Part shown: positions 1 to 7,944 of the stretch, piece after piece
How positions within the stretch are numbered: position 1 is the stretch's first letter
How the letters are laid out: the number at the start of each line of letters is the position of its first letter
Assembly (NCBI GenBank): GCA_027314595.1
Contig: DAHVAN010000358.1
Location: 1-39,404 of the forward strand
Reading direction: 5' to 3'
Source: Actinomycetota bacterium
Lineage (GTDB): Bacteria > Actinomycetota > Actinomycetes > Streptosporangiales > Streptosporangiaceae
DNA: 39,404 nucleotides
Program-made: the position numbers and the translations under genes
Notes under the pieces: generated by a model
What the model saw: only the letters and a program-made list of their open reading frames with translations
The model's database searches: none
What the model was told of the DNA's origin: nothing

Positions 1-2
1 TC

Positions 3-173
3 AAGGCCCAGCAGCGCACCTCCGGCGGGACCTGGCGCACCCTGGCCGGACTGGCCGACTTCGCGGTCGTCCGCTCCTACCTGTCCACCGCCGCCCAATG
101 GGGTATCGACGCCCTCGATGCCCTCACCTGGCTCTTCGAGATTTGTCAGGTCAGCAGCATTGCCACGTTGTAG
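3..173 (+). pseudogene. C-terminal fragment of an IS66-type transposase
   Basis: The frame entering from the left edge reads KAQQRTSGGTWRTLAG, then a stretch with LADFAVVRSYLSTAAQWG and LDALTWLF. This matches the C-terminal tail of IS66-family transposases as I know them. The resemblance stops at about base 140, and the frame then runs through unrelated sequence to a stop at 171-173. The last part therefore overlaps the end of the antisense vapC gene and is not transposase. Whether the element is complete to the left cannot be seen. Similarity was judged by eye. Confidence 0.7.
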
Positions 174-520
174 CCGGCGAAGCGCTTGTCGCGCGTGACG
201 ATTGTCAGTCCCTCTGCGTATGCCTGGGCGATCAACATGCGGTCGAATGGATCATCGTGATGCCGCGGCAACTGACCTGCCGCGATCCCATGCGTGACGC
301 TGATGGGCAGAGGGACGAATCCGCTCTCGTCGACTTGCCGTTCAAGGTCATCAGGAGCAAAGAGCCTTCCCAGCCTTTTCTTGATCGAGATCTCCCAGGC
401 ACTCGCCGCGGACACCATCACCACGTTATCCGGATCAGCAATTGCATCCCGCGCCTGATTGGTGAGACCCTCGTCGGCCAGCCACCACAACAATGCATGC
501 GTATCCAGCAGCAGCCTCAC
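146..520 (-). CDS. vapC: VapC-type PIN-domain ribonuclease toxin
   Basis: A 124-residue protein forming a single PIN domain. The expected acidic metal-binding residues are visible: D6 in LLLDTHALLWW, E43 in AWEISIKK, D93 in DDPFDRMLIAQA and D111 in TRDKRF. PIN toxins of this class are Mg2+-dependent endoribonucleases, and many cut tRNA or rRNA. The length is normal and the C-terminus looks intact. The start overlaps the stop of the upstream antitoxin gene by four bases (517-520), so the two are translationally coupled. The gene ends about five bases from the IS66 scrap, which suggests an insertion or deletion scar right behind it. The actual RNA target is not predictable from this sequence. 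Confidence 0.93.
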   Translation of the reverse strand: MRLLLDTHALLWWLADEGLTNQARDAIADPDNVVMVSAASAWEISIKKRLGRLFAPDDLERQVDESGFVPLPISVTHGIAAGQLPRHHDDPFDRMLIAQAYAEGLTIVTRDKRFAGYNVAMLLT

Positions 521-762
521 GGACGCTCACCCCGGAACGCCGCCTCCATGTCGGCCGGCAACTCGTCGAAGTCATCGGCAATCCTGACCTTGCCTCGCCA
601 TGCGCCCGGGCTGCGGCGCCGCGAGGGAGCATCGCTTAGCGCAACGAGACGTGCGATCGGCCGACCGGCCCGTGCGATCACGATCTCTTCGCCCGCCGCT
701 GCGCGATCGAGCAACTGCGAAAGGTGGGTCTTGGCTTCGTAGACATTGACGCTTGCGGTCAC
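517..762 (-). CDS. vapB: VapB/Phd-YefM-type antitoxin
   Basis: An 81-residue protein starting MTASVNVYEAKTHLSQLLDR, the classic N-terminus of the Phd/YefM antitoxin fold: DNA-binding dimer first, then RAGRPIARLVAL, then a C-terminal toxin-neutralising tail rich in acidic residues (DDFDELPADMEAAF). It should bind and block the PIN toxin encoded immediately downstream and repress the shared promoter. The GTG start at 762 lies only about seven bases after a good -10 box, so the mRNA is probably leaderless. This pairing of a Phd/YefM-fold antitoxin with a PIN toxin is common in actinobacteria. Confidence 0.92.
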   Translation of the reverse strand: MTASVNVYEAKTHLSQLLDRAAAGEEIVIARAGRPIARLVALSDAPSRRRSPGAWRGKVRIADDFDELPADMEAAFRGERP

Positions 763-768
763 GAGATT

Positions 769-803
769 ATTTTAGGCTCATGGTCTAGTCTGGTCAAGTC
801 TAG
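769..803 (-). promoter_or_regulatory. vapBC promoter with twin GTCTAG repeats
   Basis: Reading the minus strand, TTGACC (792-797) and TAAAAT (769-774) are separated by exactly 17 bases, and the vapB GTG follows seven bases after the -10. The plus strand carries GTCTAG at 783-788 and 798-803, 15 bases apart and flanking the -35 box. That is a reasonable place for antitoxin autoregulation. The promoter elements are seen directly. The operator role is inferred. Confidence 0.7.
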
Positions 804-1329
804 AACCAACTGCGAAGACTAACTGCACCGCTTCGACCTCCTGCCTAACGCCCGAGAGCCTCAGAGCAGCCTGGCGTGTGCCACGCATGCCGCACGCCGC
901 GTCGGCCTGCGCCCCGCCCGGCCGCCACGCCGCCTGCGCCCCGCCCGGCCGCCACGCCGGCCGCGAGCGGGCTCGACGCCAGCCACCACGCCGGACGCCG
1001 GCACACATGGCGCTTTGCCCCCGGCGCACCTCGCCCGGCGCCCTGCGCCCGGTGACTGGGGCATTTGCGCAACTCCCGGCAGCCGGCAGGGGCACGGTCT
1101 TTCCTCAGGGCTCGAAGCCCGGGAGTCACGAGTGCTCTCACCTGCCGGCGGCCAGCCTTCATAGCCGATCTGTGCCCGCCGCCGAACAAGGCCCCGCCGC
1201 CAGCGACTTAGTGACCAACGGGCCAGCTCGTGTGCACCACTCGTCTCTCGCGTAAAGCCGACGTACGTGATGAGGCTAGGCACATCAGGCACATCAGGCG
1301 CATCAGGCAAGAGGGGAGTGAGGTTGTAC
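804..1329. other. Gene-free stretch
   Basis: No frame here shows convincing codon bias, a known domain or a ribosome-binding site. It holds a 27-bp tandem duplication (906-959) and very GC-rich low-complexity DNA. The last 30 bases are the leader of the next secreted-protein gene. Confidence 0.5.
906..959. repeat. Two tandem copies of a 27-bp unit
   Basis: The unit beginning CCTGCGCCCCGCCCGGCC occurs at 906-932 and again, identical, at 933-959. It lies in the gene-free stretch upstream of the secreted-protein genes. No function is evident. Confidence 0.85.
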
Positions 1330-1828
1330 ATGATAAGAACGTGGGCGGCACGCTCCGGCGTGCTGCTCGCCGCGTTGGCCGTCATGATCCCGTTCGGTTC
1401 GGGGGCCTTCGCGCAGGGGGGCCACTCCACGCCGGGGGTGGCGGTTACGGCCCAGAACCCGGGCACCCATCCGGGGGACAGCTTGCGCATCACGCTGACC
1501 GCGCACACGGAGAAGGGCACGGTCGAGAACCCGGACTGCCGGCCGCAGTCTGCCACGCTCCAGTGCCGGGGGTCGCTCGTCCTGCGGATCCCCGGCGCCG
1601 GCGTGATGAGCGTCAGCGGCTTCCAGGTGCACCGGGTCGCGGTACCAAGACCGAGTGGACGTCCAGGTCAACCTGTTCGTGAACGGGTCAGCCAAGCCGC
1701 TGCTCTACAACACCGGCACGCAGACCGTCCAGCAGGTGCAGATCCACGTCGAGGGCAGCCCTGATCCTTTTCCCCGGGCACAGCCGCTGATCCGTTCCGT
1801 GACCGCTGCGTCCATTCGGGGGCAGTAG
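1330..1828 (+). pseudogene. Small secreted protein, broken by a +1 frameshift
   Basis: The ATG at 1330 follows GAGGGGAG and GAGG purine runs. The product begins MIRTWAARSGVLLAALAVM and ends a clear signal peptide near SGAFAQ, followed by a beta-rich segment (GVAVTAQNPGTHPGDSL, two Cys in CRPQSATLQC). Sensible coding stays in this frame to about 1640 (GFQVHRVA). It then jumps to the +1 frame, which reads YQDRVDVQVNLFVNGSAKPL and continues to TAG at 1826-1828. Joined, the protein would be about 165 residues. I do not recognise the family. The shift may be a real mutation or a one-base sequencing error near 1640-1646. It forms a tandem pair with the next secreted gene. Confidence 0.65.
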
Positions 1829-1938
1829 CTGATGCCTGCGGGGCACGGGCGTCCGTGCCCGGCAGGGCCGGCGCGGATGCAGAAGGGGACGTGCCGCGAG
1901 CGGCCACGCCCCGCAGTAACAGAGGGGAGGCCATACAC

Positions 1939-2358
1939 ATGACACGACGAGTCATCAAGACAGCTCTCGCAGCGCTGGCGGTAGCGGCGGTGTCGCTGCC
2001 CGTACCGGCACTGGCGCGGGGCAATCCCGGACAGGGGGGCGGAGGCGGCGGCAGGCCGCCGAACGCGGGAACCGAGACGGTCGGCAACAACCTGTCCTAC
2101 CCGGCCGTTTTCGCGGAAGGCACCGGAATCACCGGTCTCGCGCCGGCAGCCACCGACAGCACCCTGCAGCCCTGGCAGCAGACGTGGACCGGCCCGCGGA
2201 CCGTCCCGTCAGCGGACAACCCGGTGGTGCTGTCCGCCGCGGACGAGTACGTACTGAACGGGACCACGTATTACCTGCAAGGACAGGAGGGATCCAGCTG
2301 GCAGGCCGGCTGGATCAACGGCAAGGACGCTGCTCCGTGGAGCGCGTACGTCTGTTGA
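1939..2358 (+). CDS. Secreted NNLSYP-motif protein, probably C-terminally truncated
   Basis: The ATG at 1939 is preceded by GAGGGGAGG. The product has a signal peptide (MTRRVIKTALAALAVAAVSL, cleavage near ALARG), a Gly-rich segment, then TVGNNLSYPAVFAEG and TYYLQGQEGSSWQAGW, ending at residue 139. From memory, uncharacterised secreted bacterial proteins share NNLSYP and YLQ...WQA motifs, but they continue for many residues with a VDWGDNL-type segment that is missing here. I therefore suspect loss of the C-terminal part. The function is unknown in any case. The neighbour at 1330 is another exported small protein, so the two may belong together. Confidence 0.6.
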   Translation: MTRRVIKTALAALAVAAVSLPVPALARGNPGQGGGGGGRPPNAGTETVGNNLSYPAVFAEGTGITGLAPAATDSTLQPWQQTWTGPRTVPSADNPVVLSAADEYVLNGTTYYLQGQEGSSWQAGWINGKDAAPWSAYVC

Positions 2359-2452
2359 CTCTGCCCCCGGGGCAACCCCGATTGTTGAGCGCATGGACAC
2401 AGGATCGGGCGCAATCGTGGCAGGCAGTGAGACCGAGCATCGGGGCGGCGGC

Positions 2453-3145
2453 ATGAGGCCGGCTGAGGACAGGGAAGTCGACCGTCTCCTCGATGAGCAA
2501 GTCGCCTACTACCGGGCCCTGGCCGCGGACCATCTGGACCAGGGCCTGGATCTTCCCGGCGGCAGCGAGCTAGCCGAAGCGCTTGAGGCATTCAAGCCAG
2601 CGGGCAGCGTTCTCGAGCTTGCCTGCGGCCCCGGCGTGTGGACCAGCCGGCTGCTTCGCCACACGACCGACGTCACCGCCGTGGACGCGTCCCCGCAGAT
2701 GCTGGCCATCGCGGCAGCCCGCGTCGCCGGCCAGCCGGTGCGCTTCATCCAGGCCGATCTGTTCACCTGGAAGCCGGACCGCCGCTACGACGTGGTCTTC
2801 ATCGGCTTCTGGCTCTCACACGTCCCGGCCGAACGCTTCGAGTCCTTCTGGTCGCTCGTAGCCGACTGCCTCAAGGCGCGGGGCCGCGTGTTCATCGCCG
2901 ACGACGCCTACCGCACCCCGGACGAGCTCATCGAAGGCCCCTCATCCTCGACCATCCGCCGCCGGATCCCTGACGGGACCACCTTCCGGCTCGTGAAGGT
3001 CCCCCACCAGCCGGCAGACCTGGAAAGACAGCTCGGCCGGCTCGGCTGGCACATCAAGGTCACGTCAACAGCGGGGCCCTTCTACTGGGGAGCGGGAAGC
3101 CGGGCGGCCGCCGGACCTGGAACGCAGCGCGATACCCGGACATAG
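2453..3145 (+). CDS. Class I SAM-dependent methyltransferase
   Basis: A Rossmann-fold methyltransferase: motif I SVLELACGPGVWTSRLL, the acidic end of strand 2 in TAVDASPQML, QADLFTWKP (motif III region) and YDVVFIGFWLSHVP (motif IV). From the ATG at 2453 (MRPAEDREVDRLL) it is 230 residues. An in-frame ATG at 2393 would add 20 residues lacking family character, so I prefer 2453. The substrate cannot be told: such stand-alone enzymes act on small molecules or proteins. The last 20 or so residues (AAAGPGTQRDTRT) look like read-through of non-family sequence. It stands alone between two small genes. Confidence 0.82.
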   Translation: MRPAEDREVDRLLDEQVAYYRALAADHLDQGLDLPGGSELAEALEAFKPAGSVLELACGPGVWTSRLLRHTTDVTAVDASPQMLAIAAARVAGQPVRFIQADLFTWKPDRRYDVVFIGFWLSHVPAERFESFWSLVADCLKARGRVFIADDAYRTPDELIEGPSSSTIRRRIPDGTTFRLVKVPHQPADLERQLGRLGWHIKVTSTAGPFYWGAGSRAAAGPGTQRDTRT

Positions 3146-3164
3146 GGACCGGTAGCATCACAGC

Positions 3165-3434
3165 GTGGCCTCCGTTGTGCCGTTCGAATACATCGCTCAT
3201 GTCCTGACGATTTCGGTGACAGTCGGCGCTGTCGAGACGAAGTTCATCTTCGACACCGGAATCGGGGTCAGCCTGATCGGCGAAGACCTCGCTGCCAAGG
3301 TCGGCTGCCACCCGGATGGAGCGACGTTCACCGGGCGGCGCATGAGGTTGACGGTGGGAGACAGGTTCCTGCGCAACTTCACCACGACCTACGACCTGGC
3401 GAGGTCACGGGTGATCTTCGCGATCCCCGGATAG
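3165..3434 (+). CDS. Retropepsin-like single-domain aspartic protease
   Basis: An 89-residue protein from a GTG at 3165. The core FIFDTGIGVSLIGEDLAAKVG carries the D-T-G triad (D30-T31-G32) followed by the hydrophobic S-L-I strand typical of retropepsin folds. This is about half a classical pepsin, so a homodimer would be needed to form an active site. Downstream TVGDRFLRNFTTTYDL and SRVIFAIPG are consistent with the remaining strands. Related stand-alone proteins occur in bacteria with mostly unknown roles. There is no signal peptide. The fold call is reasonable, but proteolytic activity is untested. Confidence 0.65.
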   Translation: MASVVPFEYIAHVLTISVTVGAVETKFIFDTGIGVSLIGEDLAAKVGCHPDGATFTGRRMRLTVGDRFLRNFTTTYDLARSRVIFAIPG

Positions 3435-3917
3435 TCCCCTTCATTCACCGCTCCATCGCATCCGGGCCCGTGTCTGAGCGGACTCGGCCCGTCATTGTTT
3501 CCTGGGCGCCCGTTCCGGGTGTACGTGGCGCTGTCTCAGCCGGCCATGGCCGGCAAGGGCTGGTCGCCGGGTTGCCGCCGGCGAGGGCTTCGGGATTCGT
3601 GTTGTGTCCGTCTGTGAGCTGCTGTCTCATTGGTCCTGTGAGGCCGGGAGCAATGAGGCGCCCCCGGGCGGCTGCCAGTCCGCTGCACCCTGCTGTCACA
3701 TCAGCCCCTGGCGTCCACTTACCGCATGAAATGACCACTTCCGCGTCCGTTTTGCCGTTATTCGGGTGCACTTTTATGCGTAAAGTCGCGCCGGAGTGAT
3801 GCCGCGGCCCCTCCGCCTCCCGCCCGCCCCCGTCCCTCACGCCCTCTGCGCCTTCTCCGCCCCGCCCGCCTCTCCGCCCCCCGGCGGACGGCGGCCGGAA
3901 GGGTCCGCGGATGACAG
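3435..3917. other. Intergenic stretch between convergent genes
   Basis: No supported gene. It contains one copy of a dispersed stem-loop repeat (3583-3660), a moderately AT-rich patch around 3720-3785, and GC-rich filler up to the terminator of the transporter operon. Short open frames here show no domain and no ribosome-binding site. Confidence 0.5.
3583..3660 (+). repeat. Dispersed intergenic repeat, copy A
   Basis: This segment aligns by eye at about 80% over some 65 bases with the reverse complement of 14735-14828. Shared blocks include TGAGCTG.TGTCTCAT and GGTCCTGTGA, then GCCGGGA and CCCCCGGGCGGC. TGAG...CTCA forms a small stem with a seven-base loop in both copies, so structure is conserved. 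The two copies are inverted and bracket about 11 kb. A mobile-element end or non-coding RNA remnant (for example IS110-like) is possible, but no transposase lies beside either copy. Confidence 0.6.
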
Positions 3918-3955
3918 CACCGGGCCCGGGCCGCTGACGCCGCCCGGGCCCGGTG
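3918..3955 (-). terminator. Terminator hairpin after the transporter operon
   Basis: A perfect 14-bp inverted repeat (3918-3931 with 3942-3955, arms CACCGGGCCCGGGC and its complement) with a 10-base loop. It lies 15 bases beyond the stop of the substrate-binding protein gene on the minus strand. There is no T-run, as is usual for actinobacterial GC-rich terminators. Confidence 0.75.
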
Positions 3956-3970
3956 TCGCCGGCTGCTGCC

Positions 3971-5683
3971 TCACCCGACCGGGGTCAGGTGCAGGAGCGT
4001 GTAGAGCATGTACGGCGAGTTGGGAACTGGGTTGATGTACGGGTTGCTCGCCGTGGGCCAGCCTGTGTAGTCCTTGGTCGAGTACTCGTACCAGGCCGCG
4101 CCGTAGAACAGCGGGATGACCGGCGCCTGCGTGGAGACGATGTCCTGCAGCGTGTTCAGCGCCTCCTGCTGCGTGGCCTTGATGTCAGTGGTGGCGTACT
4201 TCTCCAGTGCCGCCTGAGCGGCGGGGCTGCTGAACCGGCCGTAGTCGCCGTTGGCGACCTTGCCGATCGGCGCGGTCAGCGTGCTGTCGACCCAGTTCTG
4301 GATCCAGAAGTAGGGCGACGGCCCCTGCTGGCCCCAGTGGATGATCGCGTCGAAGTTGCCGACCGGGTAGTTGCTGTACCAGGCGGTGTCGGCCACGCCG
4401 TTGAACGACACCTCGAACCCCAGGGCGTTCAGCTGGCTGGCGATCAGCGTCGCCGACGTGGCGTAGTCGGTGTACGAGGACGGATCCTGGATCGCGAACT
4501 TGATCGGCTGGCCGTTCTTCATCCACTTGCCGTTGACCATCTTGTACCCGTCGCTTGTCAGCAGCGAGGTGACCTTGGCGCTGTCGCTTGTGACCTTCAG
4601 GTCATTGGCGTACCTGGGGTTGAGCAGCGCGTTGTCGGTCGGGAGCAGCAGCCCGCCGGAGGATGCCGCCGGCGGAGCGTACCCGCTCTCGCCCTGCGCG
4701 GACAGCTGCTGGCGGTTGATGCCGGCGCTGATGGCCTGCCGCACCTTCGCGTCGTTCAGCGGCGGCCTGGTGACGTTCAGCCACAGCGCCACCACGTTGT
4801 TGGATGCGAAGTACGGAGGTGCGGACGTCCAGGTGTGGTTGTCCGGGCTCACGTCGAGGAAGTTGGCCTTGACGTCGGTGACGTTGTTGCCCGCGTAACC
4901 GATCTCGCCCCGCGCCAGCGCCGGGTTGGCGGTGTTGTTGCTGGTGTAGGCGGGGAAAATCACCTCGGGCACCTTCACCTGAGACAGTTGCCAGTAGTGC
5001 TTGTTCTGCGTGAACGTCACCTTCTGCGATGTGAAGGAGGACATCACGTAGGGGCCGGTGCCCACCGGGTTGGGGTCGGCGTATTTGGCCGGGTCCTGGA
5101 CGGTCTTCCACACGTGCTCGGGAAGCACGTAGGTGGACGCGATCAGGAACAGGTTGGCGTACTGCGGCTTGCTGAAGGTCAGCACCGCCGACGTCGCGTC
5201 CGGCGCCGTCGCGGAAGCCACTACCGGGCTCGGGCCGGGTGCCTGCGAGGCGAGCAGCGGGCTGCTCTTCAGCAGGTTGAACGTGTACGCCACGTCGCTG
5301 GCCGTCATGGGCGTGCCGTCGCTGAACTTCACGCCCTGGCGGATGGTGAAGGTCAGCGTCCTGCCGTCACTCGACCACGCGTACCCGGTGGCCAGCCACG
5401 GGATCGGGGCGGCTTGCGGATTCATCGTGTTGAACATGAGCAGCGGCTCGTAGGTCAGCGACTGCATGTTGTACATGACGCCCAAAGTGGTGCTGACGTA
5501 CGGGTTGAAGCTCTGGACGAAGGTGGCGCCGGTGTTGTCGACGACGACCAGGGGCTTGCCCTGTTGCGGCGCGGCGCCTCCATTGCCCGAGGACGGACTG
5601 CCGCTGGTGCCGCAGGCTGCCAGGCCGATGCTCACCGCGAGGATCGCGCCCAGAGCCAGGAATTTCTTTGATGAGCGTTTCAT
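3971..5683 (-). CDS. ABC transporter substrate-binding lipoprotein, peptide/opine family 5
   Basis: A 570-residue protein with a lipoprotein signal (MKRSSKKFLALGAILAVSIG, lipobox LAAC with C24), so it should be anchored outside the membrane. It has the family 5 (OppA/DppA-like) layout: FNPYVSTTLGVMYN, the signature region around RQGVKFSDGTPMTASDVAYTF, YVLPEHVW, VGTGPYVM, VRQAISAGINRQQL and a long C-terminal lobe. Length is normal. Family members bind oligopeptides, dipeptides, opines, nickel or oligosaccharides, so the exact ligand is open. It lies last in the minus-strand block, after both ATPases, separated by 162 bases with a hairpin in its leader. The upstream M29 aminopeptidase favours peptides. 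Confidence 0.93.
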   Translation of the reverse strand: MKRSSKKFLALGAILAVSIGLAACGTSGSPSSGNGGAAPQQGKPLVVVDNTGATFVQSFNPYVSTTLGVMYNMQSLTYEPLLMFNTMNPQAAPIPWLATGYAWSSDGRTLTFTIRQGVKFSDGTPMTASDVAYTFNLLKSSPLLASQAPGPSPVVASATAPDATSAVLTFSKPQYANLFLIASTYVLPEHVWKTVQDPAKYADPNPVGTGPYVMSSFTSQKVTFTQNKHYWQLSQVKVPEVIFPAYTSNNTANPALARGEIGYAGNNVTDVKANFLDVSPDNHTWTSAPPYFASNNVVALWLNVTRPPLNDAKVRQAISAGINRQQLSAQGESGYAPPAASSGGLLLPTDNALLNPRYANDLKVTSDSAKVTSLLTSDGYKMVNGKWMKNGQPIKFAIQDPSSYTDYATSATLIASQLNALGFEVSFNGVADTAWYSNYPVGNFDAIIHWGQQGPSPYFWIQNWVDSTLTAPIGKVANGDYGRFSSPAAQAALEKYATTDIKATQQEALNTLQDIVSTQAPVIPLFYGAAWYEYSTKDYTGWPTASNPYINPVPNSPYMLYTLLHLTPVG

Positions 5684-5703
5684 TGCCTAAACTCCGAATG
5701 CCC

Positions 5704-5722
5704 GGCCGGCTCGGCGCCGGCC
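5704..5722 (-). promoter_or_regulatory. Hairpin in the leader of the substrate-binding protein gene
   Basis: GGCCGGC (5704-5710), a five-base loop, then GCCGGCC (5716-5722), about 20 bases upstream of the lipoprotein ATG. The intergenic gap to the ATPase gene is 162 bases. In many binding-protein operons a hairpin at such a junction stabilises or separates transcripts so that the binding protein is made in excess. Here that is inference. Confidence 0.45.
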
Positions 5723-5845
5723 TGTGATGGTGACCGTGTCGGGGTCCGTCATGATGTGGCTCGCGTGCGGGCCGGCCGGGCGCTCATGCGGCCTGGCCTG
5801 CCCGCTCATGCGCGTTGGCATGAGCCGTTACGCGGCCACCTGCGG

Positions 5846-6904
5846 CTACGGTGAGTTGGGCGTCATGGCCGCTCCCTTCCCGGCTTGATCAGCGGACAGC
5901 GGCCGGGACTGTTCCTCCGTTCGGTCCGGCACATGCAGCCAGCACGCGCATGTCTGGCCGTTGCCGAGGTCGGCGACGGGCGGCACCTGCTCGGCGCACA
6001 CCCGCATGGCCAGCGGGCAGCGGGGGTGGAACCGGCACCCGCCCGGAGGATGGATCAGGTTGGGGGGCGCGCCCCTGCCGAGCATCGAGGGGGGCTGCGT
6101 CCGGTCAGGGTCGGGTGCGGCGGACAGGAGAAGCTGCGTGTACGGGTGCGACGGGGAATCGGTGACGATGGGCGCCGGGCCCGACTCGATGACCTGCCCG
6201 GCGTACATCACCGTGATCGTGTCTGCCAGATAGCGCGCGGAGGCGATGTCGTGAGTGACGTACAGGATCGTGAGGCCGTCCCGCTGGCGCAGGTCCGCCA
6301 GCAGGTTGAGCAGGCCGAGCCGGATCGAGACGTCCAGCATGGATACCGGTTCGTCGGCCAGCAGCACCCGGGGCCGGGTGGCGAGCGCCCGGGCTATCGC
6401 GACCCGCTGCCGCTGGCCGCCGGACAGCTCGTGCGGGAACTTCCGGGCGAACTGGTCCGCAGGAGTCAGGGCCACCCGGGCGAGCAGTTCGCTGACAGCG
6501 GTGTCCAGGTCCGCCTCCCCGGCAAGGCCGTGCACCTTGAGCGGTCTCGCGAGGTGGTAGCGGACGCTGTGCACCGGGTTCAGCGAGGAGAACGGGTCCT
6601 GCAGCACCAGCTGCACCTGGCGGGCGTAAGCGCGCCGCGTCTGGCCGCGGAGCCCGGCGCCGTCGAGCAAGATGGCGCCTGAGGTGGGCTGGAGGAGACG
6701 GGCGAGCATGCGAGCCAGGGTCGACTTGCCCGACCCGCTCTCACCGACCACCGCGGTGATTCCCGATCCGGGCAGCGCGAGCGTGACGTTGTCGACGGCG
6801 TGCACCACCGCGCCGGTGGCGCCAAGGCGCGCGTGGCGCACGGGGAAGTGCTTGGTCAGGCCGCGCGCCTCGAGCACGGGCGCCTTGACCGTCGCGGCAG
6901 TCAT
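5846..6904 (-). CDS. ABC transporter ATPase, OppF/DppF-like
   Basis: A 352-residue nucleotide-binding subunit starting [20 protein letters not shown]. Walker [10 protein letters not shown] lies near residues 54-62, the ABC signature is LSGGQRQRVAIARAL, Walker B is VLLADEPVSMLD, and the H-loop is in YVTHDIASARYL. The C-terminal extension GCRFHPRCPLAMRVC is the cysteine-containing tail typical of oligopeptide/dipeptide ATPases. It energises import with the adjacent OppD-like subunit. I chose the ATG at 6904 because it overlaps the upstream stop as ATGA (6901-6904). The frame extends upstream but would only add sequence inside the neighbouring gene. Confidence 0.94.
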   Translation of the reverse strand: MTAATVKAPVLEARGLTKHFPVRHARLGATGAVVHAVDNVTLALPGSGITAVVGESGSGKSTLARMLARLLQPTSGAILLDGAGLRGQTRRAYARQVQLVLQDPFSSLNPVHSVRYHLARPLKVHGLAGEADLDTAVSELLARVALTPADQFARKFPHELSGGQRQRVAIARALATRPRVLLADEPVSMLDVSIRLGLLNLLADLRQRDGLTILYVTHDIASARYLADTITVMYAGQVIESGPAPIVTDSPSHPYTQLLLSAAPDPDRTQPPSMLGRGAPPNLIHPPGGCRFHPRCPLAMRVCAEQVPPVADLGNGQTCACWLHVPDRTEEQSRPLSADQAGKGAAMTPNSP

Positions 6905-7944
6905 GATGTCCCCTCCAGCCGCCCGGCCAGCTCGGCCGGCACGAGATGAGTTCCGTCGTGCAGCCAGCACGCGACCTCCCGCCGCCCCGCGCCGTCGGCG
7001 GCGGCGGCGTTCAGGGTCAGCAGCGGCGGGGGCGGATCGGTCCCGCACCTGTCGAAGGCGAGCGCACACCGCGGGTGGAAGGCGCACCCAGCAGGTGCGG
7101 ACCGCAGGTCCGGCGGCGAGCCGGGAATGCCTTCCATCCGCTTGCGCGGCCCGTGCAGCGGAGAGAACGAGCCGAGCAGGCCAAGCGAGTACGGATGCGC
7201 CGGGGCGTGGTAGGCGGCACTGGCGGGCGCACGCTCGACCAGCCGCCCCGCGTACATGACCGCGATCGAGTCGGCGATCTCCACCAGCAACGACAGGTCG
7301 TGCGAGATGAACAGGACCGCGAAGCTCAGCCGGTCGCGCAGCGCCATCAGCTCCTCGAGGATCTCCCGCTGAGTCACCACGTCAAGCGCCGTCGTCGGCT
7401 CGTCGAGAATCACCAGCTCCGGGTCGAGCGCCAGGGCGGTCGCGATCATCACGCGCTGCCGCATCCCGCCGGACAGCTCGTGCGGGTAGCCGCGCAGCCG
7501 GTCGGCGGGGATGCCCACCATCTCGAGCAGCTCACCGGCGCGCGCCACCCGCGCGCCGCGGTCCATGCCGGGCCGGTGCGTGCGCAGCACGTCGGCTATC
7601 TGCGTGCCGATGCGCAGCACCGGGTTGAGGGCGTTCATCGAGCTCTGCAGCACGACCGCGATGGAGTTCCAGCGCAGCCCGCGCAGCTCGTGCTCGCCGG
7701 CGGCGAGCAGGTCGACGGAGCCGCGGAACCGCACCTGGCCCGCGGTGATGACGCCCGGCGGGCGCAGCAGCCTGGTGACCGCGTACGCCAGCGTGGACTT
7801 CCCGCTGCCGCTCTCCCCGGCCAGCCCCAGCACCTCGCCCTTGCGCAGCACCAGGTTCGCGTCTACCACCGCGTGCACCGCACCCTCGCCGAGCCCGTAA
7901 TCGACGCAAAGGCCGGAAACCTCGAGCAATGGCACCGTGCTCAT
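6901..7944 (-). CDS. ABC transporter ATPase, OppD/DppD-like
   Basis: A 347-residue protein: Walker [10 protein letters not shown] at about 43-51, Q-loop [15 protein letters not shown] signature [15 protein letters not shown], Walker [13 protein letters not shown] and H-loop [10 protein letters not shown]. The C-terminus carries the family tail [15 protein letters not shown]. It is the first of two cytoplasmic ATPases of the importer. It overlaps the upstream permease by four bases (7941-7944) and the downstream ATPase by four bases, so all three are co-translated. Confidence 0.95.
   Translation of the reverse strand: MSTVPLLEVSGLCVDYGLGEGAVHAVVDANLVLRKGEVLGLAGESGSGKSTLAYAVTRLLRPPGVITAGQVRFRGSVDLLAAGEHELRGLRWNSIAVVLQSSMNALNPVLRIGTQIADVLRTHRPGMDRGARVARAGELLEMVGIPADRLRGYPHELSGGMRQRVMIATALALDPELVILDEPTTALDVVTQREILEELMALRDRLSFAVLFISHDLSLLVEIADSIAVMYAGRLVERAPASAAYHAPAHPYSLGLLGSFSPLHGPRKRMEGIPGSPPDLRSAPAGCAFHPRCALAFDRCGTDPPPPLLTLNAAAADGAGRREVACWLHDGTHLVPAELAGRLEGTS

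Noticed and set aside
878-1255. Open frame in the leader region before the secreted-protein genes
   Set aside because: The sequence is dominated by the 27-bp tandem duplication and low-complexity Arg/Pro/Ala. There is no ribosome-binding site or domain.
3470-3799. Possible small gene containing the residues SCCLIGPVRPG, with a similar reading (SCCLIGPVTPG) at 14433-14843 on the minus strand
   Set aside because: The shared residues come from the dispersed DNA repeat, not from a conserved protein. The flanking residues disagree, and neither has a ribosome-binding site.
3953-5671. A 572-codon plus-strand frame opposite the substrate-binding protein gene
   Set aside because: Val/Arg/Gly-rich shadow of the real gene, with no domain or ribosome-binding site.
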